A DNA stretch of 64,000 nt from Lingula anatina (Eukaryota; Brachiopoda; Lingulata; Lingulida; Lingulidae): the NCBI RefSeq assembly GCF_001039355.2, contig NW_019775147.1:418448-482447 (forward strand), given 5' to 3'. A program made the translations under genes and the position numbers. Below, piece by piece: positions 51,006 to 62,830 of this stretch. Numbering within the stretch: the first letter of the stretch is position 1; the number at the start of each line of letters is the position of its first letter. A model generated the notes under the pieces. It was given only the letters and a program-made list of their open reading frames with translations. It did no database searches and had not been told where the DNA came from.

Positions 51006-51986
51006 CTGAAAAGATAAAAAAAATCCCATGACTAATAAAATCCTATTGATAATTAAGTGTAGAACAAACACAAGGTAAATGAATATTATTAAACAAGGTC
51101 AACACATACTCATATGAAATAAATAGGCATATTTGCATTTGTGTATATGTATTTATATGCTTGCAAATGCATTACATCATGTGCTTAGAAAAGAAACCAA
51201 CAGCAGAAAAAGAAACTGAAACCAAATGACAATGTCAACTCTCTTTGTTTCCATCAACCATGACATTACTACCCATGCTCAAAGAAAGAGAAAAATATAA
51301 AGAGAAGAAAACAAATTCCGCCACATCAAGAACGTACATCACTCGATCTGTGGTTTTACAAAATCCTTCAGAGCACAATTCCATATAACCTCTGATAAAT
51401 GTGTGCAATTTTCTTCTCTCTCCAAACCATTAATAACGTTCCAAAGTTCCCTTAACAAAGCATAAGTTCACATTACCTCTGTCAAAAAAATCCCCCCACA
51501 GAAATATATCATATGACGCGTGTCCCTGAGCCTTCTATAAATAATAACCACTAAATTTTGTAGTCAACAAAACAAAGAACAAACAAAAACATGATCACCC
51601 AGACACCAAAATAACCCTGAAATCAATATAGCTCTTTAAAAACATCAACTTTCACAGCTTTCCACTACTGATTATTATAAACTACTGATATCGTTTTCTC
51701 ACCTTAAGTCAAATTAGACACTGTACAACTTCTGCAGCTTGTAATAATTCTCCCCAATGCTATCAACCCACACAATAGACTGTATATATACTAGTATAAA
51801 CCTCGATGTGGATGAGCCAGTATTAATATTGCACTGGTCAGTAGTCTTAGAGTTGTTATTAATTAATGTTCCATGGTACTTCACAGCCGCATGATGGATC
51901 ACAATTTGTTCTGAGCTGAGCACATGAAGCAGCTAATCCTATGAGCTGGTGAAAATGACTACTGTTGTTTGTGCCTGACTTCCAAA

Positions 51987-52091
51987 AGAGAGAGAAAGAG
52001 AGAGAAAGAGAGAGAGGGAGGGAAGAAGTGAGAGAGAGAGAGAGAGAGAGAAGGAGAGGAAGGGAATGTGGAGAGAGGGAGGGAGGGGGAG

Positions 52092-52137
<46 letters not shown>

Positions 52138-52146
52138 AGGGAGGAA
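51987..52146. repeat. (GA)n microsatellite block
   Basis: Interrupted GA repeats over about 160 bp; charged low-complexity frames here are artefacts. On the minus strand a TATA-like TTATATATG lies just right of it (52246-52254) and could mark a RalGPS first exon, but this is speculative. Confidence 0.9.
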
Positions 52147-52259
52147 GAGAGGTAAAACTAGCCTCATTCTGTTACCTGATCAAGAACACTGTCCCCAGAG
52201 AAAGAGAGCACTCCTACAGCCACGCACCTCTCACTGCTCCCAGCTTTCATATATAAGTA

Positions 52260-53175
52260 ATGTGACAAGTGAAGAACGGAATGGAAAACAAACCCCACAT
52301 TGTGACATAACTCCATGACTCCCTCGTGCTCTGTAGTACATGTGATACATTACGTGGGTGGAAGTCTATATTTATAGTTAAATCATCAGACCTTTTCATC
52401 AGCAATCATCTACTTGTATACATGTGTATACTTTCACTGTAGACCTCCACTTTCCATATACCAAGTGACTAATTACTGGACAGAATCTGCCATCAAAGAA
52501 AGAACAATTTCTATAATGAACAGAAATAAAAGAGAAGACTTGCTGACAATGGTAATTACAATGAGCAATTGAAACCTTTCTATGTTGTTAACACATAACA
52601 ATTTGGCTTCAATTTTACATAGTCAAAACAATTATCTTAAAGAGTTTTACTCATTTACTTAGTCAAAAATATTAAACCAGACTGAACTAAACTCAAATTC
52701 ATGTCGCACCCTGGAATAACAAGCAGCGTAGGAGGAACAAATTCCAGTCCTATTAAAAATGCTAATCACGTCACTATTCTCACCACAACTGAAATGAGAC
52801 ACAGCACAGACCAAAGCAGGGCAAAAGGTTTGACATATTTCCCCCAACACATGACTCCATAATTTGATACCTCTTTGCTCTTTTAGCTAAAAACATTGAA
52901 TCATACATATCCAATCTCTTTTGGGTTGAGGCTGAGGGGCGTTTTACATATTACCTAATAGTGGGTGTTTAAGTTCTGTTACTCACGAACTTATGTTATT
53001 TGTGCTGTCATCAACTTCAACATTTTACCATAGGCTTGTTTCAAACTAGACAAATTGTTGCCCCCCCCCCCCCCCCTCTTTTTCTAGGCTTGCTATCAAC
53101 GGTGCACATAACTACTTGCTTTCAGTTAAGGAGAACTAATTGTGTTTAGTGACACTAGTTAACTCTTTCCTTTGA
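52260..53175. other. gene-free stretch upstream of the RalGPS 5'UTR exon
   Basis: AT-rich; poly-C at 53058-53077. No gene recognised. Confidence 0.4.
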
Positions 53176-53181
53176 CATATT

Positions 53182-53935
53182 CAGGCCTACCCAACTACCA
53201 GACGCGGCACCTACGGATCCTGAATAAACNACAAAACAAAACAAAAAGTACATTACATATACAGTTAATCCTCCGACCTTTCCGTCTCCGACAACATAAA
53301 ACATCTATGGGCATAATTAGCCATTGTATTAATGTCACCCGTATTGTTAAAGAAAGACGTTATGTCTGAAAAGTCTAGTCTATTGTAGTCTTCTCTTAAC
53401 TGTTTCGTTTTTTGACAGAAACAAATTACATGCTCTTCCATCTGAACATCAGTTCCACATGTACAGTCTCATATTTCTGGGGCAGCGTGACCATCTCCCC
53501 GTTTCAATAGCTAGACTATGAGCACTCAGCCGTAATCGTGAACAGGCTATCCTGTCCCGTTCCCTGAGACTGTATGATGAATACATATCGTGTATAGACA
53601 AGTTAGGATTCATCTTAAACAGGCCTACCCAACTACCAGACGCGGCACCTACGAATCCTGAATAAACCGGTATATCAGACCACATTACCCGTTTTCAAGG
53701 TGTGTGTCAGATCGCATTACGGGGTATCATACCCCATCACAAATTTTGTAGGCCTACCTGTCATCTGGGTATCGCTTAGGATCATCGCTATCACATCGCG
53801 CGCCAGGCAAAATGGGTGAAGTGGCTGATACTCCGTAATGCGATCTGACACACACCTTGAAAACGGGTAATGTGGTCTGATATACCGGTTTATTCAGGAT
53901 CCGTAGGTGCCGTGTCTGGTAGTTGGGTAGGCCTG
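53182..53935. mobile_element. CAGGCCTACCC foldback element, composite with assembly gap
   Basis: A left end at 53182-53229 (CAGGCCTACCCAACTACC) is cut by the N at 53230. A second identical left end starts at 53620 and runs to about 53731. It is matched in reverse by 53826-53935, ending GTAGGCCTG. ATATT flanks the outermost ends exactly (53177-53181 and 53936-53940), a 5-bp target-site duplication for the outer pair. Confidence 0.75.
53250..53619 (-). pseudogene. non-LTR retrotransposon ORF2 C-terminal relic
   Basis: Read on the minus strand: LRLSAHSLAIETGRW, then a cysteine/histidine stretch (C-TDVQMEEHVICFC) and a tail ending MLSETER. This matches the conserved end of many non-LTR ORF2 proteins (LR-G-H-L-IE-GRW---R--R-C--C----E-EEHFL--C). 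It is cut by the foldback element at 53620 and by the gap at 53230. Confidence 0.65.
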
Positions 53936-53975
53936 ATATTACAGGATGCAGCTTCAAAATCTTTTTTTCCCCCAC

Positions 53976-56900
53976 AAGTCAACCATTATTGCAGCCCACA
54001 GAATTTATCCTACATAAGGTGTCATCACTAATAAATACTTGTCTCCATCAGTACAGAAACCTGACTGCACATCTTAAAGAATATAACTGAGTCAGGATAC
54101 AAGATACACTGAGATTTTTTCAGTCAGGTGACCTTTTTTTTAATCTTTTTAAAGTGGGCTTTAAAGCAATTAAATAAATAAATTAAAAAAAAAACATCAC
54201 AAATTTAAATCTTCACCAAATTACACATCTATACCAACTACACATTGATACATATATTTTATATTATCCCTTCCAGTCAGCAATTATATAATTTCACAAA
54301 ACGTGTTTATGTGTGCTAGCCATGTAGTAGCCTTGACCTGTAGTGGACACCCAGATAGATTACATGGTCACTTTCATCCTGGCCACTTTCCACTGACCCT
54401 CTGTGCAGCCAACTGGAAATCAACACAGTAAATAATACCTGCGTCTTTACCGTCTGACTTGGATTCTTTCATGTATAAGATTCAAACAGTTTTTGGTCGA
54501 ATAACTGACTGATACACAATACAACAAATAGGTAAAATAATCCAAAGCCAGAGCTTTACAGTCTGCTGTAAGATCCCAATCTCTAGTCAAATCAGTTGGA
54601 GAGATATTTACCTACAGTGCACCTGCCATACAACTAGCTGACTCGTATTGTTTCAATTACATGTGTAATGTTACGCAAAGCAGATTCTTAACTGCACCCC
54701 ACCCAAATTAAATGCTTTTTCTTTTTTTTTTTTTTTTTAACTTTTACCAATGTGCCCTTAGCTCCTATTATTACAATTTTCAGTAAAAATTTCTAAGCGA
54801 TAAAGCACATGGAAAACAAACCTAAACTAGCTTTACACATATAATACAGTATCTCTTATAACAATTCACTGGTGAAAATCCTAAAAAGTGAAACCTGCAC
54901 ATCTTTCACTTAACTGATGTTTAAATTAAATACTAAAACATTTCATTTTTTTTACACTCCATTCAACTTGTTTCCATATTAGAAGTTCAGACCACTGCAT
55001 GTTTACACTGCAAAAGAACACTATCAGTACTAAGTACATATATCAAATAAACATACTAACTGAGAAGTCCACGCCATCCAAAGCTTAACTATTTTTAGCG
55101 AGAAACGGTTTCCAGATATGAAGGCTTATTTCTCTTGCGACAAGACACACATATCATACCTCCAACTTACTTCACTTGACACTTACTCCTCTCGCTGAAA
55201 ACCATAAATAAAGAATAATTACCACCATGCTAACTAACCAGGTTGCAGTAAGTTCAACCAGTGGCTACAGCACAATTTCCAGACAGCATGTTGAAACCTT
55301 TTAGAAATATTGGGACACCTGCCAATATTTTATTTTTCCAAATTTTATGACAGAATTATCTGGATTAAATATTTCTGGGGATCTAGATCATTTGATATAA
55401 GTGCATTCTATCAGAACTTTAAGTAATTAGCATAATGAAATCTATATACTAGTATATACATACCTTTATCAGAATGTATATACTAGTATTAATTCTGATA
55501 AAGGTAAAAAAAATTTAAAACCAGATAGGCTTTAGTTTGTATCACTAGTAGGTAGACCAGCAATAGCCCTGTCCTGGATGGTCAGTCCCTTTTCTGGGGA
55601 CAACCTTAACACAATGTGAATGAGGCAAAATCCTAATTGCAGCAAATTGTCAGACTTCATTAATTATTTAATAATAATTCACAGATAGATCTCTTTTCTC
55701 AGGACAGTCAGGTGGAAAAATAGGTTGTGAATGTGCAATGTGTGTGCGTGCATGCCTGCATGGTGCGTACATATCCATGGCGGAAGACACTGATATCACG
55801 CCATGTTTTATCTTATCAATCTTTTTCCCTTAAGCCAACAGAACACACCATCACTTGGGTTTGATCTTTGTGTAGACAGACCAAAGGTAAACTATTTCTC
55901 AAAATTTTACATGCCTGCATACAAGCTATCATCTCTTGCCCTTCATACTGTATATTGAACTCCAAGTATCTCCGTAGTGATAAGCCGTGACACTGATAAC
56001 ACGTGAGAACAATTGATGACTTTTTGTTAAAAACCACTCTGGGGTAATCTCTACTTTGAAGAGACAGCCAACTGTCACGACTGTGTGTCACTTTGGTGTA
56101 AACTGTACTTTTAAGCGACTACTACTGCCATGGCTTGGTGTGTCAATCTGCCAAATATCACTGTGATAAAGGTTATTTGTGGCCAAAAGAATCAAAAGGT
56201 TAAATTAAAAGGTTATTATTTAACACATCTCCTAAAGAGACATTTCATACAAGGCAATGGATTATGGTATTGCACAATTATTTTCCATGTCAAAGAGCTC
56301 CAGATGAAACGATGTACGAGAGGGCATGGCACCAAAGGCCAATTTTATCTAATGTTAAACATCCACAGCCAGATTTCTTCAAATAAACCTCAGTTGCCTA
56401 TCACAACCATAAAATAATTAAAGCGAATACCAACTTACCAGTATGCAATTATTTCCTAAATCACCATAACAACATTCCTTTAATCAGTAGTAGAATCCAC
56501 TTTACTGGCAAAGAAAAGTGTTGTATTTACTCCTTAAACCTTCCTTTCTTTTTCACTTGTGTGCAAGGGGCATTACTGTGACCAAGTGTCACTTTATATG
56601 TTGCACCCAGCGGCAAATTTCAGGTGACACTGACAGAAACTAATCTAAAATCTCTTTGAAGAAAACCCCAAGCACACATTTCCTCTTTTTCACCATATGA
56701 CAGTCCCTCGTCACTAGTGTTCTTCAGTGTCCTGACAGTCCAATTTCCCCAGTGTTATAACCTAAATGTATAGATACATATGTCCTAGAACGATATGTCT
56801 TCCCATTAAGTATACATGTATGCAGACAAACCCCCATACCTCAAGTTCCTGGCATACCTGACATGTATTGGAGCCGGGTGTGAACCTTCTATATATCAAT

Positions 56901-58180
56901 TCTGGTCCTATACCTGTAATGTCCCATTCAAGGTGTGGAATACAGCAACACCTTTTATCTGTCCCGTACCTGTATAAATTATAACATGCACTGTTATGGT
57001 TAAAGTGGCCTTTAGGCACAGTCTTAAGCCCTTTTCATACTTAAGCAATTACAGTCTGTACCAACTTTTAAGAGGTCCTAAGTTGTTATTATGCCACAGG
57101 GAATTTTACACCCTTCCACATTTTTTTTCACAAATTCGTTACCTGCTGTTTAGTTAAGGTAATGTCCTTATGCTCCAAGGAGGTTGCATTTAGAGGACTT
57201 TCTTACTTAGCAGCAAAGGCTACTAATTTTTTAATCTCCTATAGTGATCCAGTTGGGTGTACCAGTCAATGTGAAAAGTCCCTCCTATCTGAAGCAGCCT
57301 TGAATATCAACTGGCCAAGGTATATCTGTGTAGAGAGAGGTCTACGGAGATACCCACTACGTCAAGTTATTATAGATCACCAGCAATATCAGTCTGGATG
57401 CAAGCTGATGTTATTTAATACGAACACATTTTTGTTTACCCAGACAGAAAATTTTGTCTGCAAGACTAAGATCCCTTAGGCTAGCGAGCTAAAATGATTA
57501 GGCTCAATTTGTTTTCTTGTATCCTAGGTACCTGGGGACATTAACATCCTGAGATTGATCATTTGGAAGATGATTGTATTTGTACTTGAATATTTTTCTA
57601 TCAGCATTGAATGTTTGTTTGTAGACCTTCATACAGCCAAAAATGAATTTTGCTGAAATTTCCGCAATTTTACCTAAACCACTAAGAAAAACCCTATCCA
57701 AAACTGTTGAAAAATAACAATCTAATGTGCACTGCATTCCTTCTTCAAAGATCTGTTGCAAGTAACAGAAATCAAAAATAGCAAGATAAATACCCTGTAA
57801 CAAAGCCTGGGAATTTTTGAGAAATAATACATGCCGATACACAGCCACTGTGAAGAATGGTTTCTTTATAATGAAACAGCATGGGAGGATGTACTGGGCT
57901 TCTGCAAGACACTCTAGGCAATCTTTAAATCCTGGGAATACCAAGGCATTCCAGTGTGCTTGATGTTACTATAGGGTCTCTGGTAAATGGGATTCCAGGA
58001 AAGATTGCTGTGGAAAAATACTGTAACAATGGTCCACAAATCACCAAGAATGTGTACATAGTAATTTTCCTGGAATCCCATGGTTAAGAACCCTGAAGAT
58101 AAAAGCCTACTGACAGACATCTCTTTTCCATTACCAGTACATACACAGAGATTTCAACAGAGAAGTGGTGAGGTGAGAAT
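53976..58180. other. long gene-free stretch
   Basis: No exon, RNA gene or transposon recognised. Small inverted repeats: CCTTTATCAGAAT/ATTCTGATAAAGG (55461-55505) and GGGATTCCAGGAAA/TTTCCTGGAATCCCA (57987-58080). The minus-strand 146-codon frame at 57504-57944 has no family features. Confidence 0.4.
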
Positions 58181-58540
58181 CCTCATCGGTACATTAAAAT
58201 TCAGGGTGATGGAGACCATATGCTGGGTAGAAAAGAGTTACCATCAGTGCTCTGAAACTCTTGGTGATAAACACATACTGGGTAGCAGGGCTTTCCCCAG
58301 GATTTGAGGTACAGGTGGTCCCAGGATTTGGGGTACAGGTGGTCCAAAGTGTGAATCTGTAATTTGGTCATTAATTACTAGGAGTCCAACCCAAGCAAAC
58401 CCAACGAACTCAAAAACTTTGTAAGATGTCCAGTCATATTTGGAAATATAAGCTTTCTTTTGAGGCAAGACAACTGTTGAGGAAAGCCTAACTGGGTAGA
58501 GAAGGGTCACCATCAGTGCTCTAAAATTCAGGGTACAAAG
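58180..58540. repeat. short tandem repeat with a MITE inserted
   Basis: CTGGGTAGARAAGRGTYACCATCAGTGCTCT occurs at 58222 and 58492, on either side of a MITE (58288-58488). The MITE has ends GGGCTTTCCCCAGGATTT and GAGGAAAGCC and is related to 48338-48512. Confidence 0.65.
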
Positions 58541-60000
58541 CTTAAAAGTACAGTAAAAATTACATCCACTACAAATGCGCAATGCAAGAAGTGACAGATG
58601 TGCACTTAGTACCCTGGCATAACATATTTTATATCGAAATTACTTTTCAATTTGATGATTTTTCCACCCCTGGATAAAAGGCATTAATGAACAGAAGAGT
58701 TGCGGAAATTAAAACACAGGGTTTCTGGATTACTAACTACATCATCTATTTATTCCTATACATCCTCCAGCAAATATTCTGGAAAAATTACCTAGAATAT
58801 CCAGGCATGTGTCCTTGTTGTCAGCACAGGTCTCAAACTACTGTGCGAAATGTACGCTNCTTTTTTTTTGCAAATACATAAAAGAGCAATACTCTCTGAG
58901 TAAAACTAAGTGGTTTTTTGGAGATCAATACCTTAAATTATCATAAAAGTCACACACTTCAAGGTTTAGCTTATGAAAATTAAAAAAAATGATTTTCAAA
59001 ATTCAAATAATCATACCTTTATACATACACAAGGTTTTATCTTGGGATCGTCATTTCTTATACCCTTCAGGTCTATACTTTCAAGAAAAGTACAAATTTT
59101 AACACAATAATGACTTCTATTTTTGACCTTTGGTGGGAAAAAAAGGAGCCCAGGATTGTAAAAATGCCCATATTAGAAATGTTCTATTGATTTTAAGTTG
59201 TAAAAAGTAAATCCGTCTGAAATCCTTAGAAAAAACATCTATTTTACCTTCATTTTAAGGGGATTCCCATTGTATTTATAGTAATATATGTGGCCCCAAT
59301 GGGGATTTTCACACCTCCCCCACTCTTGATTAATAAAATTCTTCATCTGGAGGAATGTGAATTACATTGTGAAAATGTGAAAATACATTGAAAATCGTAG
59401 GAAGGTTAACCGAAGATAATGCTGCGAGGATATTCTTAACAGTGGGGGAACTCGGCCAATATAAAATTTTTAACTTCGTTTTACGATTTTGGAGCGCCTT
59501 TTCTAATTTTTGAAAGCGAGGCAATGGAACCAAACAATGCGATACAATTTGTAATTTCGTAAAAATTGCTATTTATATATTAAGGTCATAGCATGGAGTA
59601 CATCGAAATGCGACTTGTTTATTATAATGACCTTAAATAATAATTAATATAAAACAAACGATATAATACGTTCTTAACGTTAGCCTATTTATTAGCTTAA
59701 TTGATTTTTTTTCGTATTTGGAGATTAAAAACACAAAAGTTGTCTGGTTTCATATCGAGGCACTACGTTTCGTTCGTGTGCTGTATCTAATTATTTTCTG
59801 TAGGAAGACGGTCAGAAATGTATGCTGAATCAACAAAAATAATTTTTAAGACCTTCAGAAAATATCCCTGGGTCCCCACCCCCCTGTAGAGTGTACCTTT
59901 AAGTAATGAGAAATGGACTACGGTTCCAAGCAAGCTACTGTCATGCCTGTCACAGCGGGGTTTGCTTTCAGGCAAATACAATTGTTTTCCCTTCTCGTTT
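58541..60000. other. non-coding stretch with assembly N at 58859
   Basis: AT-rich. The single N is followed by poly-T. The last part (about 59900-60000) is intron ending in TTCTCGTTTCAG. No gene recognised. Confidence 0.45.
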
Positions 60001-60263
60001 CAGGAATGGTGATATATTTTGCGTACGGAATACACCACAGCGCAGAAAACAGACACATCCCTAAATATGAGAGGTTGGTTTCGATATCCAAGGAACTGGA
60101 GGCAGCAGCTGTGGACGACTCTCATAGAATATCTCCGGAAAAACAGCAGCCAACCTCCGCACATGCGCATCTATCAGACGTCTCTGATAGTCAGGCTGAG
60201 GACGGAACTGATGATGTCACAGATAGTTTAAACAAGGAAAACTCGGAGAAAAAGACTTCTTGA
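60001..60263 (+). CDS. terminal exon resembling SLC7 cationic amino-acid transporter (CAT)
   Basis: After a strong acceptor (CCCTTCTCGTTTCAG, ending about 60002) the frame reads GMVIYFAYGIHHSAENR. This resembles the last membrane helix and exit motif of CAT-type transporters (IGFLIYFxYGIxHS). About 70 polar, acidic residues follow to a stop (ending NSEKKTS). The tail length and composition suit a cytoplasmic C-terminus. The rest of the protein, about 600 residues with 13-14 helices, was not found in the upstream DNA of this window. It is either a distant last exon or a stray exon copy. Confidence 0.65.
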
Positions 60264-62430
60264 TATGATGAATAGCTAAGGATTGTATTTGACATTAGAT
60301 ATACGGCAGTGCTTTATTTAATTGGAGCATATTATATGCAGAAAAATCTCAGGGTGTGTGTACAAAATTGAATATACCGGTACCTCAACAATACCAGTGC
60401 AGCCTATCAGACATTGTCAGCTGGCACTGTTTATTACAGTTAAAGCTAAGATACTTCTCGCACGTAGTCTATACATGTGATAACTATTCCTTTTGAGAAT
60501 ATCCAAAGAAAAGACTTCTTTATCGACATATTTTCCTTAAACGCCGCAAACAAACCCCTATTTAGTCCGCAATTAAATCAATACACGGTTTAAAGGACTC
60601 CATTACATTCATTACATTGTGGCGTGATAATGGTTAATTTACGTGCGGATATAGAAGGATTATTGAAAGATTGGCGCAGCCAGAAAAAAAGACAAGAACG
60701 CGGGAAATCATAAATACATTATTTGGTACATGTCTCCAGATAAATTATTTATTATTCAGAATAGTAATAAGTATGGGTATGAAGGCAGGGTAGAGGTCTT
60801 TTTTCTGAATAATTTTCATGGGCGTGAAGAATCTTGACTTTCCCATTTGTTGTATTTGTTACGTCGATCTATTGTATTCTTTATCAATCTATTGGCTCCT
60901 CTTTTATCAGTCGCCTTGATTTACCAAAACTAGGACCTGAAAAATATAAAAAAAACGAAACCTGATTGATAGTCGGAGACGAAAACCTCTATGGCAGAGA
61001 TACTAGTACGTTTTGTAACACACAGAATTTCATACGTTATTCTAAATAAGATGAGATCTGGTGATCAAAAATAGATTTCTTTTCAATGACTCTTGTGGAA
61101 TGATGATAAAACAGTAAATCATTTCCAAAGATAAGGGAACTATAAATGAATGCTACGCCTCCTCCTGGTGGTTCAACAGTAGAATACAGAAAAGCCGGCT
61201 ATTATAAGAACATGCTGGAAACAAGAGAAGCGTGTCATTCCGAGACCATTCCCAGAATCTATCGTACTTAAACATATAAGGACTTGTCTTGGAAAGAAGG
61301 CCAGGACTTACAATGTTGTCCAAAAGTCTAAACCAACATTTCAAAGCTAGTTATGAAACCGCCCCCAGCTGAGGTCGGAAGCAGGAAGTTGTTTGTAGAG
61401 TACCGATGCGCAGTCAAAAGTCTCATTACTACGATTGATGTCGAAATTGAGATTAATTTTGCTTTGGTCTATTTGAGCTCAAAGTAAATGACACCATATT
61501 AATGTTCACCACAATACCTATCCCCTGCAGACTTTTTCATTAATTTCCCATCATTCAACGTACTTCTTATGTCATTAGTGGTGTTATTTATTTCATCATG
61601 CATCAACCTTTTTCTTTAGTGTATTGGCCTGCCGTCAATCACTTCTCACGATGGCGCTCTCCCAAAACAAATCGGTTTTATCCTACATCCATAACATCAC
61701 TTTTCCGAGGATAGGCACCGTGATGGAAAGACATTTACGTAACCTTATTAATTGAAAACCACAAGGGAATAAGAATCGGCGAGTGCTTTGTAGAGTATCC
61801 AAGAATTGATCAAATTACCTCAGACCCTACAAACAGCAATCCTGCTATAAAAAAGATTGAAGGCCTTGCAAACCACTTGGAACCATACGCGTTAGTAAAG
61901 TCTCGCGAATTACCGTAAAAACGCGTGATTTGGAAGACTTACTAAATTGTAATTTTAATAAATGTGAGAGAATTAATCGGTTCAACATATCAACAATGTG
62001 AGCCAGAAATAAACCTATTCACTTAAGTGAAACAACTCGGATCCATTCTCTGAATCATTTCCTCTCGGATCATTTCCTCTGAAAGGGCAGCGATTATGTT
62101 TGTTGTTCAAGAAAAGTACATGTATATGGTACAGTGTACTACCCACTACATGTAGCTCTTGATTACGCCAACACCTTGTGAACTTCACCTTTGACGATTG
62201 GTTAAATCATCTTTCAATTTTTGGATGATCTATTTAGAATTTCATATCAATGTTGCCGTTATAAAGGTTGGGGCAGATGTACTATTTGCGTGCCTTTAAC
62301 TGACAGGACAAGCAAAGACATGTACTGTAGCAGTAAAATGTTTTTTTTTTCTTCACCTACATGTAGCTATGCGCCCATCCCCAGTGTGTAGATAAACATT
62401 GGAGCTGTTACTGTGCTTACTGAGTAGAAA
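60264..62430. other. gene-free stretch
   Basis: No gene, RNA or clear repeat recognised. The left end may be the 3'UTR of the SLC7-like exon, but no convincing AATAAA was seen. Confidence 0.4.
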
Positions 62431-62432
62431 CG

Positions 62433-62603
62433 ATGCGTTTCTTGCTGTTGCTTCTATTCTTTATGAATTCGTTCCCTTTAGGAGTAACAATGTGCGATTC
62501 ATCATTTGATATCTGTTTCGAAACGTATTTTCTAGACACATATGACGTCTGTCTAACGCCATTTTCAATGGAATGGTACGTTACTTGTGCAACATTCGTA
62601 TAG
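62433..62603 (+). CDS. small secreted cysteine-containing peptide, possibly truncated by frameshift
   Basis: 56 codons with A at -3. Residues 1-20 (MRFLLLLLFFMNSFPLGVTM) form a clear signal peptide. The short mature part has four cysteines. An overlapping frame, 2 nt off, is open from about 62556 to 62830. It encodes further cysteine pairs (CPCYGEYC and SCICKR types), which suggests that the two frames once formed one disulfide-rich secreted protein of about 130 residues. No family is recognised. Either frame alone could be chance, but a signal peptide followed by evenly spaced cysteines is unlikely noise. Confidence 0.45.
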   Translation: MRFLLLLLFFMNSFPLGVTMCDSSFDICFETYFLDTYDVCLTPFSMEWYVTCATFV

Positions 62604-62830
62604 ACAGAATGCTGAACGTCTCGAGTTACTGGGTATTAAATTGTCCTTGCTACGGCGAGTATTGCATAGAAATTGGATTCCAGGATGTATGCCTTTTTTA
62701 TCAAAGACATTTCGAATCACCAGGAAGTGAAATTCTCTTCGCCGATAGCTGCATATGCAAAAGATTCCAAATTTTTGCAAAGACAAATGCAGTCTCCATA
62801 AAGCTGAATTCACTTTGCAACGCCGTATGA
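62604..62830 (+). pseudogene. cysteine-rich continuation in a shifted frame
   Basis: Open in the frame 2 nt off from the secreted peptide at 62433, with seven or eight cysteines and a TGA stop. There is no acceptor at its start and no start codon of its own before 62573. Confidence 0.35.

Noticed and set aside
51859-52318. Arg/Glu-rich and Leu/Ser-rich frames
   Set aside because: They are translations of the (GA)n block on either strand.
53449-53685. 78-codon minus-strand frame as a host gene
   Set aside because: It is a chimera of the foldback element's end and a retrotransposon ORF2 fragment.
57504-57944. 146-codon minus-strand frame
   Set aside because: No recognisable domain, no supporting splice or start context, AT-rich composition like its surroundings.
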